Shown here piece after piece: positions 53,989 to 64,000 of a stretch of DNA of 64,000 nt. The stretch covers positions 31,256,359-31,320,358 of the forward strand of contig OX463779.1 in assembly GCA_949825025.1 (NCBI GenBank), written 5' to 3'. The notes beneath the pieces are model-generated. The model was not told where the DNA came from. It ran no database searches and saw only the letters and a list, made by a program, of their open reading frames with translations. The translations under genes were made by a program, and so were the position numbers. This DNA comes from Siphlonurus alternatus. Taxonomy: Eukaryota > Arthropoda > Insecta > Ephemeroptera > Siphlonuridae. How positions within the stretch are numbered: the first letter of the stretch is position 1; each line of letters starts with the position of its first letter.

Positions 53989-54517
53989 TACCTTGGACTG
54001 TTCATGTTCTATAACTGTAACATAATCGTTTTTGACGTGTTTTAACACGTTCTTTACTTATTTGAAATAAAAGTTGCTTTTTAAAGTAAAATTATCGTAT
54101 TTTACAAGATATTTTAGCTATTACACTATGTAAATTTTTGCATTTATATATCGTTTTGAAACGATATTTATAAATATTTAAATAAAATGTTTGATGTTCT
54201 CTGTGGTTTTAATATTCATGGTTAATGCATATTTTTTTCTTCATTTTTTTTTTTTTTTTTTTTTACAATTTTAGCTTTTGTCTTCTGAACTCAATAAATC
54301 TTCTTAGTAAGAAACTTAGCTGCATTCCAGAATTCCTGCTGCGATCAAGACTCATATTCTTTCCCCTTTTTTAAAAAGAAAATTCTCAATATATTCCACC
54401 TCTATTCTTTTTTCTTTTTTTTTTTTTATAAAGAAGGATATAAAAATGGCATTTTTTGATATAGTAAAGTGCTATAAAATATAACTCCAAAGTTCATAAA
54501 ATAGGTGATACATTGTA

Positions 54518-54697
54518 CACCTCAATACAAAACTTTCGTTCACCTGACTAGTTAGGGTACTTTGCAGCTCCAGTTAATGATTTGAAATTCCGGGAGAGGC
54601 GAGAGAAGCCATTATCAAAATATAAAGTTTACCACGCCTCCACAGTGAGCACCGCTCAGAAATGACGCATTTGTAACGAAAGTTTTGTCCAGAGGTG
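54518..54697. mobile_element. 180-bp MITE with TA borders
   Basis: cacctcaatacaaaactttc at the left is mirrored by gaaagttttgtccagaggtg at the right, with TA immediately outside both ends. The interior is GC-richer and non-coding. A possible end fragment of the same family lies at about 8575-8595. Confidence 0.78.
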
Positions 54698-54856
54698 TAC
54701 ATTGACAAGAGCAATAAATGGAATTTTTATCATTTGAATATCTTACAAAAAAAAAATAAGACCAAATAATATATAAAATTCTTAAATAAGGTTACGTATA
54801 TTTCATAATACTTGTCAATTTGATAGTATACCTCATTTACCTGTTGATAATTATGT

Positions 54857-55191
54857 AATGGAGATGCTTAATGTCAAAAATATTTTATTGCAGAAATGAA
54901 TAGAGGGTACCAAATTATGATACTCTGAATTTTTTCAGATTTTTTTGAGACCCGGAACTATTTTTAAATAATTATTGAAAGTCCTGTGATTTCAGTTGGC
55001 ACCCCTGCAGCCTTAATAAAAAGAATAGAGACTGGACGCCTATTGACGCCTCCAGGGGGCGTGGCCACACTTTCAATAATTATTTAAAAATAGTTCTTGG
55101 TCTCAAAAAAATCAGAAAGAATTCAGAGTAGCATAATTTGGTACCCTCTATTCATTTCTGCAATAAAAAAATTTCATGTATGTTGTCCATT
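54857..55191. mobile_element. Foldback MITE, family A, full copy
   Basis: The body from ttttattgcagaaatgaata to the matching ttcatttctgcaataaaaaa is nearly the same as at 47864-48195. The left tip (atggagatgcttaatgtc) has diverged from the right tip (catgtatgttgtccatt). Confidence 0.85.
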
Positions 55192-55355
55192 GTACATTTT
55201 TTTTTTTAATCACTATTGTATTGCCAGCTCAGGAATTGTTTTTCTCCTGTGTTTGTCTCTCTTCTTTTTCTCCAGACATATTTCTTATTAATATGTAACA
55301 CACGTTGAAAACGTCGAAGAAAAATGTTGCAAATATGCAAATATGAATCCCTAAC

Positions 55356-55526
55356 CTGAATGTGATCAGGGGTTGGTGTCAGGTATTTGATGACGGTAGG
55401 GGTGGCTTCAGTTCCCACCCTCGCGAGGTAAATGCCGCTGACAGAAAGGTGTACCCCAGGCTGGTTAGCAAGCACCGGGGAACCCATGAATAAATCAAAG
55501 TCATCGTAACCTGCTTGTCTTGCGAC
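55356..55526 (-). other. Candidate internal coding exon, function unknown
   Basis: On the minus strand this stretch is open from just after a TGA at about 55529 and ends exactly at CAG/GTTAGG (55356/55355), a good splice donor. The frame has strongly codon-like usage (many RNY triplets, balanced third positions). It encodes about 55 residues, including GYDDFDLFMGSPVLANQ, SVSGIYLARVGTEATP and VIKYLTPTPDHIQ. A weak acceptor (acaagcag) would place the exon start at 55510. Its GC content is well above that of the flanks. I do not recognise the family. A transposable-element fragment is the main alternative; part of the plus strand (ggttggtgtcagg) recalls RTE-type LINE 3' ends. No partner exon was found. 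Confidence 0.35.
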
Positions 55527-55529
55527 TCA

Positions 55530-56496
55530 CGACACTCCGTTTTTATTATAAAATTTTATTATTAAAATCAAAATTGGTTTTATTTGATAGCTCCTTTAAA
55601 GGTAAAAATTATTAAAATTTAACCAATATATATTTTTTCTTTTCACTTTTCTTTGTTGAAAAAGATGGAAGTTGTTTATGCAAATCAATAAAATAAAATT
55701 TGAAGTTTTATAGTATTTTCATTTTTTTTTACAAGCTTGAGTATTTCCACTAACAATAAAGTTCATACTACTTTATAACAAAAATAATAAAATTATTATT
55801 ATCACTTACATTGTTAGATGCTCATCTTTGAAATATTTTGTTTCTAATAATTTTTAAAGTTTTAATAACCTTGTTTTACGCAAAAGTTACTTGAAAAAAA
55901 CACATAAAATATGTTATATAATTAAATGTAATATCATGTAACTCATAGGAAAAACTATAGATTAAATTTTAGAGCTCAAAATGAAATGCTAAATCTATGT
56001 AGTAAAATATTAAACAATAAGTAATAATATTCATGCCATTATCATATGTAGTATGAAAAAATCAGCGTAACTGCATCACAATCATAATATAATAGACGGT
56101 AATTCTTTACAAATCATGTACTGTGTTCCATGAATCTACAAGTTCAGCAATAAATTTGCTTCCCGACATTACTCGTTTAGTAAATTATAATGCTTGCATC
56201 AATTTATAAAAATCAAACAACATACAACCACACAACTACTATAACTAATAGAAAATCTTATTATCGTATGCATACAATGTACAATTTATTCAATATACGT
56301 ACATTACTATGCTAATACGATTAGTTTTGCTTGTTCACAAACTAAGTGCAGAGTGATATGATTGCCTACATTTTACAGGATATTGCTTAACTTACATTTA
56401 ATATAACATCAGTAAATATTTTATAATTTAATCACTAATATAAGGTTATATTGAATTGCACAGATTGCTACATTATTTTAGTTTCATTTTCTATAT

Positions 56497-56559
<63 letters not shown>

Positions 56560-56834
56560 TATTATTTTTCAATACTTTGAAATTTTATGGAGTTACATAA
56601 AAAATCCAACCTGCTTTGTTTTTTACAAAAATAAAATGAAATATTGGTTAATTTATTATATCCACTAGCTTGTTCACAAGCTAACTGTAATTGCAACCTA
56701 TTTATTGTTATTTGCATGCATTATAATAAATAATGCAAACCGAGATATATACATATATTGTTTATATTTATTTGAGAAGTTATTGCACTTATTATTCTTA
56801 TAATATCTAATATAAAAGTTTGACATTACGAAGC

Positions 56835-56875
<41 letters not shown>

Positions 56876-59800
56876 TGTGTTGCACAGACTTTTACACAAT
56901 TTAGTGAATTTAGTTGCATATTTTTACTCTCTATTTTTTTTAAATTTGGTTATTTAAATTAATGAAATGGATATCACAACACCAAATATTAAAATCCAAT
57001 CTAATTTTCCTTTATAAAGATAATGTAAAATATTGGGCACCTCAAACGCACGTCTGTATATAAAGACGATGTGTCTATATTATATAAATGGTTAAGACAC
57101 TATGTGGGGTTTGAGTTCCAGCTTAGGAATCCAATTTAATAAGCATTCTACAACAAAAATTACTGACATTACCATATCGATTCGTGATGCCGTAAATATA
57201 TTTAATATCGAGGCTTCAAATCAGCTCATATTGCCTTGTTTTCACCATCTTATCTTAAAAAAAAAGGACAATGAAAAACTTATAATGGTTGTTTCATCAT
57301 TGAAGACCAAAAAATAAGTTCTTGGTTCAAAATCAGAAGACTCCAAAATGGAGGTGACTGATACATATATGACTCTGAGATTTTTTTTTTAAATTATTGC
57401 TTAATTCATTATAGAGAAAAATTCTATAATGTTGGTTGGTGTGGAGAAAACTTACCGCTGCGAAACACTTAAAATAAAAACACTTTACACAAAATATTCT
57501 TAAGCTTGTTTTATTATGACCAACCGTGAAGCGAAAATGTCTCAAATCCTTGAAGTTCGTAATGGAAGAAAACAATGTTTCCTCCGGAACACATTTTGTA
57601 CGCCATAGAAAAATAAAAATAAATACTCAAGCCACACATACGTATTCTTTTTCTTTCTCTAAGTTTCTAAAGAACTAGATCGTTCAGGTAAAAAAAAAAA
57701 AAAAAAATAACAATTGTGCTATAACCTTTTATATGAGAACTCATGACAGAGAAATTTACTATTAGTTTTATAGAATATTTACAATTTTCTTATAATTCTT
57801 CTTACATTACAGTATATAACGTTTTCTTTTAACTGTCATTTCGGTTCTTCCTCTTTCTTGTAACAGTTTTATAGTTTGACACATTGAGTTATTGAAAACC
57901 CAATTTTAGTGTCAAATGTTGGTGCAGTAAAAGTAAAATTTCATACTGTATTAAGAGAATAACTTTTGATACATTATTACTAGGGTTATAGAGGACAGTT
58001 TTTGTTGAAGTAAAGACATGTTGTGACGAGGTAGTTAATGAGAGAGAACAAGCCAGAGATTAATGTCTTCCCTAACTTCACATTCCTATCATCATTTTTA
58101 TATGAAGGCGGGAAAACAAGACGAAGATGAATTATTTGTTGATAAACTGAAAACAAGATAGTTTATCTTTGGAATCAACTAAACTGTGTATGATTTAAAT
58201 GATTTAAAGTGGCTATTTTTTTTAAAGAATTATATAAGTACTTAATAAAGATAATGGTACAAATAGTGTGTTTATTCAGTGTGGCTAACATACTAGTACT
58301 ATAAATTGTAAATATTATAAAGTTTTGAATTCAGCATTTCATAAAAAATACGAAAAAACGAAAAAAAAAAATAGCATTATTTATAGGTCTATACTGTATA
58401 TATTGATTTTTAAATTCAGAGGACACTTCAAATTAGAGCAAATGAATTGTATTAATTTGAAGTGAAAAATTTACAATTAAAACGAAAATGCAACTTAAGT
58501 TTTAAAATGTCAAATAAAATTAAATTATTCAGCTGATTTAAAAAATAGTATAAAAAGAAATGAATTTTTAATATAAATAACGTGTACAACATGAACAGAA
58601 TTCTTAAGTTTTATTAAAATTTTTATTTTATTTATTATATTTCTGTCATATATAATGTATGTAAGAGGTTGCTTTTCTTAATGTATGTACTTGGCTGTGG
58701 CTTGCTTGCTTGCTTGCATCATAAATTTAACACTTTAAGTCTCATTATTACAAAATTCTCCTGTCAAGGAAACATAATATATTATATATATACATGCAAA
58801 TTGAAAGACTTTCAGGAAGATTTAAATATAAAATTGAGAAGTCCAAACTCTAAAAAAAAAACGGCAACTTAAATAGCAACATTTTTACACTAAAAGTTTC
58901 TTCCGAAAGTAACGTTAATCTGTTAGGAGTGAAGCTTACTAAAAACTGGAATTCATAATATACTTAACTATCGCACGTGTATACCATAAAAACATAAAAA
59001 AGAATATTCGTACTTGAAGACATTGCATACAAATGGCGCAATTGAGAAACTTTTAAAGTGTAAAAATTATTTTTCATAACATGTTGTATTAAAATGCATT
59101 ATTTTTATAAACTTGTAATATGACGTATTTACGTGCAATGAATATAATTATACAAAGACTTCTAAGTCAAATTATTCTTTTATCTTACATTTTTGTATGG
59201 ATTAAAGAAATATATATAAAAAAATCAACTTCCTCTCCACTGCGAATCAATTATAATATCATTATTTTTTAATATTTTTAATTTTTTATATCCTACAATA
59301 TAAATTTGTTCCCTCTGAAAGCCAGCTATTATTGTATAATATTTTCCTTTGTTCTTTGATAATGACATGCCTGTTTGTGTTTATAAATTGTTTCATGATT
59401 TTCAAATATCTTTCCGGCGTTTTAATTTAAAAAAGGACACATTTCTCAACATTTATTAACTTAACAGAACAATGTTCTGTTGTTGCTAAATTCCCTGAGC
59501 TCGTCTTATTTATTTTGTTTTTTAATTTTTTTTTATGTCTTTGTATTTGCAATAAGGAAACAAAATTCTTATCAATTAATATTTGTGCTCTTACATTGAA
59601 AAGTACGTTACATTATTGTGAGTTTTAAAATTAAAATAACTATTAAGTGTAATTTATTAATTTGATTGAATAATTTTGTTATTATTGTTTTTTTAATCAA
59701 AATTACATTTTTACTACTTGTTAAAACAGGAATATAATATTATGGAAAATTATATTTTCGAACTCATTAATCAAGTTCAATTTCAATCGAAATTTCATTA

Positions 59801-60006
59801 ATATTTCAGTGTAATGACTAAACTACAAATGTGAATTATTAAACAGTTGACTGTAAAAGAAAAAAAAAAAAAAACAATATAATATAATATGAAATATTAA
59901 TTAACAATTATTTACGAAAAAAAAAGCATTTTACATTAAAAGTAATGTTATATAGTATTTTGTTTTGTGAATTTATTTATAGCGTGTTTGTTTTGTTTTG
60001 TTTCAG
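55530..60006. other. AT-rich non-coding stretch upstream of the receptor exon
   Basis: This stretch probably belongs to the 5' intron of the receptor gene. It contains TA tracts at 56491-56557 and 56836-56875 and A runs near 57691 and 59859. Two plus-strand and two minus-strand frames of 67-80 codons have no recognisable content. The last 45 nt form a T-rich tract leading to the splice acceptor. Confidence 0.55.
59985..60006 (+). promoter_or_regulatory. Splice acceptor of the receptor exon
   Basis: The polypyrimidine run tttgttttgttttgtttcag ends at 60006. The first exon bases are cgttg, followed by two ATGs. Because an intron ends only 5 nt before the start codon, a 5' untranslated exon must lie upstream. 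Confidence 0.85.
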
Positions 60007-60011
60007 CGTTG

Positions 60012-60864
60012 ATGATGGCACGACTGGTCACCATTACCACCCTTCTGTTTGTTTTTATTTGTACCCACGGCTCTCTCTCGACCACACCTGACCCCCTTAC
60101 TACCTCTCCTACCACCACCCCTCGACCCACTGCAACCAGCAGTACCACCACCCCCATCCCACTTCAAACAACCTCTCATCCAACAAGAACTGCAATATCT
60201 CCTACCAGCTCCAGCATCACAACAGTAAACGTCTTAGAATCATCATCTTCAACAAGCGTAAAACCAACACAAATATTAGAACATAGTATAACAAATATTA
60301 CTATAGCTAATAATAGTATAATAAATTATATCAACTTGACACAATATGAAAATACAACAACCACTACTACTACTACAACAATACCAATAACAACATCAAT
60401 AGAATATGAATTATTAATAAATACTACAAATATAATAAATCATTTAAATAATATAACTTTAAAAGAAGATTTATTAACAACAACTGATAAAAGTACCACT
60501 ACTTCAACAACAACATCAGCTGTTTCTTTGTTGACAACTTTAAGTTCAGTGACCTCTACTGTGGTAGGCACATCTTCTGGTGAAGATGGTGATAGTGGGG
60601 TATGGCCTGTAAAAAGGGAGGCGGTGGTGGAGGGTGACTTGGTGCTCGGAGGACTTATGATGGTTCACGAGAGAGAAGATTCGGTGACTTGTGGACCCAT
60701 CATGCCCCAGGGAGGGGTTCAAGCTTTAGAAGCAATGTTATATACAGTGGATCGTGTGAATGCAAATAAAGATTTCTTACCTGGTGTAACATTAGGAGCT
60801 TATATACTTGATGATTGTGATAAAGATACATATGGTTTAGAAATGGCAGTGGATTTCATCAAAG
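60012..60864 (+). CDS. Metabotropic-glutamate-receptor-like class C GPCR, first coding exon (partial)
   Basis: This exon encodes the N-terminus of a plasma-membrane receptor of the mGluR family, which binds amino-acid ligands in an extracellular Venus-flytrap domain. Residues 1-20 form a signal peptide (MMARL, then a hydrophobic run to FICTHG). Residues 21-195 are a Thr/Ser-rich, mucin-like region with a run of nine threonines and six N-glycosylation sequons (NIT, NNS, NLT, NTT, NTT, NIT). Residues 207-284 are the start of the ligand-binding domain: GDLVLGGLMMVHERED, CGP, QALEAMLYTVDRVN, ILDDCDKDTYGLEMAVDFIK. Cys227 and Cys269 are 42 residues apart, as are the conserved disulfide partners in mammalian mGluRs. 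The first ATG after the acceptor is chosen as start. The exon ends AAAG/GTAAGT in phase 1. The GGLMMVHERED and ILDDCDKDTYGLE wording suggests the insect mangetout-like (mtt) branch more than classical mGluRA, but I cannot verify this without alignment. The long mucin-like insert is atypical. Confidence 0.92.
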
Positions 60865-63800
60865 GTAAGTAATATTTTTTATTATTTTTATTTATATTAA
60901 ATATTTATTTAAAACAATTTCTTTTTATATGTAAAATATATACAAATAATATCAAATGTACCAACTGTTGAAATAATTACAATTCTACGGTCTGTATTGT
61001 CTTTATGAAATAATTATCTTATTTTATTCGTGAATTAATTTAAATGCAAAATTTCTAATTAAAAAAAAAGGTAGCTATCCGTCAAAATAAACAACTGGCT
61101 CTATAAATTTCTCATATTGTATGTATTAAACAATTATATTCCTTGAACACTACACAAAATTCTTATAACTTGAAAAATAATAGAGTTCTTTTGTAACTAA
61201 TAGTAAAAATAATAATATACAGAGAATTTGAATGAAAAATTGAACATCAGTACAGTTTTTTGAAAAAAAAAATCAAATCATGTGTCATGTTATTCATGCT
61301 TAAATATCGCAATAACAAAATATTTAGTTAGTTATAATTGTATCATTAGAGGGTATTGGATACTCTATACCACTGTGCTTATTTTAATGCTCTGCTTATA
61401 TGTATAATATGCATAATATTATATTAATGCATGACCGACCCAAAACATAATATTGTTTCTGCTATTAGTAGTTACTGAGTAAACTCAAGTCTACAAATAT
61501 TTATTATTAATTAATTCAAACCTCATATTATATTCTAAATAACGTATTCACATTGACACACTAACATCATACATACATTTTCAAAAGATTTATTACAGTA
61601 GTAATGAAGGTATCTATTTAAATAATGAATAAATTTAATTAACTAATTCAATGGAGCAAAAAAAGAAATATAACATAATATATTATTCATAGTAGCAAGA
61701 TACTAAATAATATACTGTAGGAAACGTCAATCATTTGTTTATTTTCAAACACAAGTTAAAATGAATTATTCATACAGCAAGTAATGAAAATCATGAGAAG
61801 AAACTCTCATAAAATGTCATAATAAATATTATGTTAGCATTCAATTTCAATGCAAAAAAAAAAAGAAAAAAAAAATGGTATGTGTATATTACATTACAAA
61901 TTTACAGTAAAATATTATATTGCCACTCAGCTGTATATTATACTCTCGTGTGTTTTTTTTTATATATTTTTCATTTTATTCATATTACTGATAAATGAAT
62001 ATTAAAATACACTCTTCAGTTAAAAAAAAAAAAAAAAAAAGTTAAAAAATAGAAGAGACTTTACGACCTCTATAATTTTACCTTTTAAAAGCTAATGTAC
62101 CTTTTTATTTACTTTTTTAAAGAAAAAAAAGGGATGTTTTCTGTTACTAATTATAATTTACACTCAATTAGCATCTGTAAAGAAAATATGGCTCTTAAGA
62201 TTTTTCAAGTGCATTTTCAGAAGTATTTTAGTACATTTTAGTATTATATTTTAATTTAGGTATAAAATTCAGAAAACAGTGTTTCAAAAACTGCTATGTA
62301 AATACAAGTATGGCAACAGATTATTAAATAAAATAACTTAATTTTAATACACAATTTTAAAAAATTAACAGTATTATAATATATTAAATTTATTTAATGA
62401 AAATTTTCAAGAGTATTTTTAATAAAAATGAATTGAAAGAGGTCTAGACATTGTAGGTATATAAGATCTGTGGAAAATTATCCCAACTTTCTCTCGAGAC
62501 TGTGGGCAATGAATACAGATGACGAAGCCTGATAGTGATTGCTATTTCCCCCCCCCCTCCCCCTTCCCCCACTTTAAGCTCTCTAGGGCTCGATATTAAC
62601 CGTACTCTCCGCAATAGTCACTGCTTATATTTTCTCCTTCACTAAAGTTTGGTCAATTTATAATACGAGTTAGTTGCTTTCTCATGGTAAATTTAAGACT
62701 TGGTAATACAAAACGTTGTAATTACAATTTCATGAGAAAATTGTACAGTTAGATTTCTAAGAAAGTTTAATTTAATACAAGTATTAATTCAATTATAAAA
62801 TTGAGAAAGTAATTAATTTATATTAGGTTCTATTATAATTAACTTGTTTAATTTATATTATCCTTATTTGTAGAAATTTCTTAAAATTTGAAATTGTAGA
62901 TCAAATTTAAATTCAATCAATAAATTTAAGGAAATTGGAATTAGTATTTTTTTTTTTTTAATAGGTGCAACCAAAGACTGTGTTTTTAGATTGACGCTAG
63001 ATTCATTTAAATTATCGCGCCTTGATGCTAGGCATTTTGTTTAGCATTAAAACAAAGCAAGTTGCATATACAACAGGGGCAAGGTGGCATCACAGCTCCT
63101 ATTGTATAATTATGCAAATAACTGTTCGATTTTGATGCAGAAGAGTAGGTAAATATTTAAAAAGAACAAATTGTACACTATATAAAATCAAATTTGGAAA
63201 TGAATTTGGACATTCGGAGTTTGTTACTGTTTTTTCTGTAAAGCTAGCTGATCTTTAAAAAAGCATAAAAAGGTGAGTTTAGCATGTGATAAATTAAAAA
63301 ATATAAATTATTTCAAATAACATCAAGAATCCCAATTAATTTTATTAATAGTAAAAAGTTATGATATATTTAAATACACATTAATATTTTATGAGGTTAA
63401 ATTTATAAAAAAAGTATTATGCAATAAACAACTTTACAATGTATGATATATAATATGTGTAATATATTTCTGTGTTATATTTATTTTTTTCCCGTAGTAT
63501 GCTATAAAATACACGGAATGAGGTTGATCGGTTGATCGGAATGCAAGTCTCTTATCAGACTAATGCAATTTATTGCATCCTTTACTTGCATCACAATCAC
63601 ATGCAGTTATAGCTTCAATATATGTAGCATGTAAAGAGATATGTCATGTGCAACAATAAATGAAATTACGCACTTGAATAAGTCTCTGTGTCTATTATAC
63701 TTATTATTCAATTCATGTTTTGTCATGCTTATAAAAGTATAAGAAAATTAATATATCGAGAGATATAGAGAAATCAATTGAAAATTGTCCTTATAAATAA

Positions 63801-64000
63801 TATGTCTATATAATATAAATATGTCAACTAATTGAAATATTATATAAAATTTCAATCAATTCTTATAATAACATTGTTTTTCCACATGATGTCATCACTA
63901 AACTTATGTCTTATAATGAGGAAGTTCAACAGTAAAGTTAAGGTTTAATAAATTAATATCAGCTAGGTTGTTTTAAATTAAATTTAGAGGTATAACGTAT
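60865..64000 (+). other. First coding-region intron of the receptor gene, 5' part
   Basis: It begins with GTAAGT and continues to the end of the window. I find no sequence resembling the next mGluR segment (the ECPDG-type and GGSYSS-type motifs), so the following exon lies beyond 64000. Contents are AT-rich, with an 18-nt A run at about 62023, a C-rich run at 62549-62573, and no recognisable element. Confidence 0.75.

Noticed and set aside
59948..60157. Minus-strand 69-codon frame over the receptor exon
   Set aside because: Shadow of the Thr-rich plus-strand coding sequence.

Overview
This window is AT-rich, intron- and repeat-dominated eukaryotic DNA. The single confident gene is the first protein-coding exon of a class C G-protein-coupled receptor of the metabotropic-glutamate-receptor type (60012-60864, + strand), with a textbook splice acceptor before it and a GTAAGT donor after it. 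The receptor subtype, the long AT-rich non-coding stretches, the many miniature inverted-repeat transposons and the jockey/CR1-like LINE remains point to an arthropod, most likely an insect with a large genome. I cannot name the species.

Layout. 1-31700: non-coding DNA with scattered foldback and terminal-inverted-repeat elements (127-516, 712-859, 4820-4985, 5562-5774, 11119-11252, 23090-23189, 24028-24134, 28264-28423), two large TC/GA arrays, a TTA array, and a 1.7-kb non-autonomous hAT element with an exact 8-bp target duplication (29344-31057). 31727-34072: two large inverted repeats separated and flanked by TA tracts; the first is a 1653-bp foldback with arms of about 745 bp. 35466-37560: an anomalous block made of a GC/CpG-rich island, a promoter-like segment (CCAAT boxes, an NRF1-like palindrome, an E-box, a YY1-like start context), a compound tandem array, a 73-bp duplication and a 5S-rRNA-derived sequence. 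37567-55191: a second MITE-rich zone holding five copies of one foldback family, a TTAA-flanked element, two LINE 3' fragments lying head to head, and a MITE nested inside another MITE. 55356-55526 is a coding-like open stretch on the minus strand ending in a good splice donor. 60007-64000: the receptor exon and the start of its next intron.

The sequence upstream of the receptor exon is probably largely its 5' intron or intergenic DNA, because the coding exon starts only 5 nt after a splice acceptor. At least one 5' untranslated exon must therefore lie upstream, in or beyond the window. Almost all remaining open frames are short, biased by AT content or simple repeats, and are not annotated as genes. 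I found no CRISPR, operon, phage or prokaryotic feature, and no convincing complete new system. The most unusual items are the mucin-like N-terminal region of the receptor, the nested and foldback transposons with recognisable target duplications, the 5S-derived element, and the promoter-like island near 36.2-36.6 kb.
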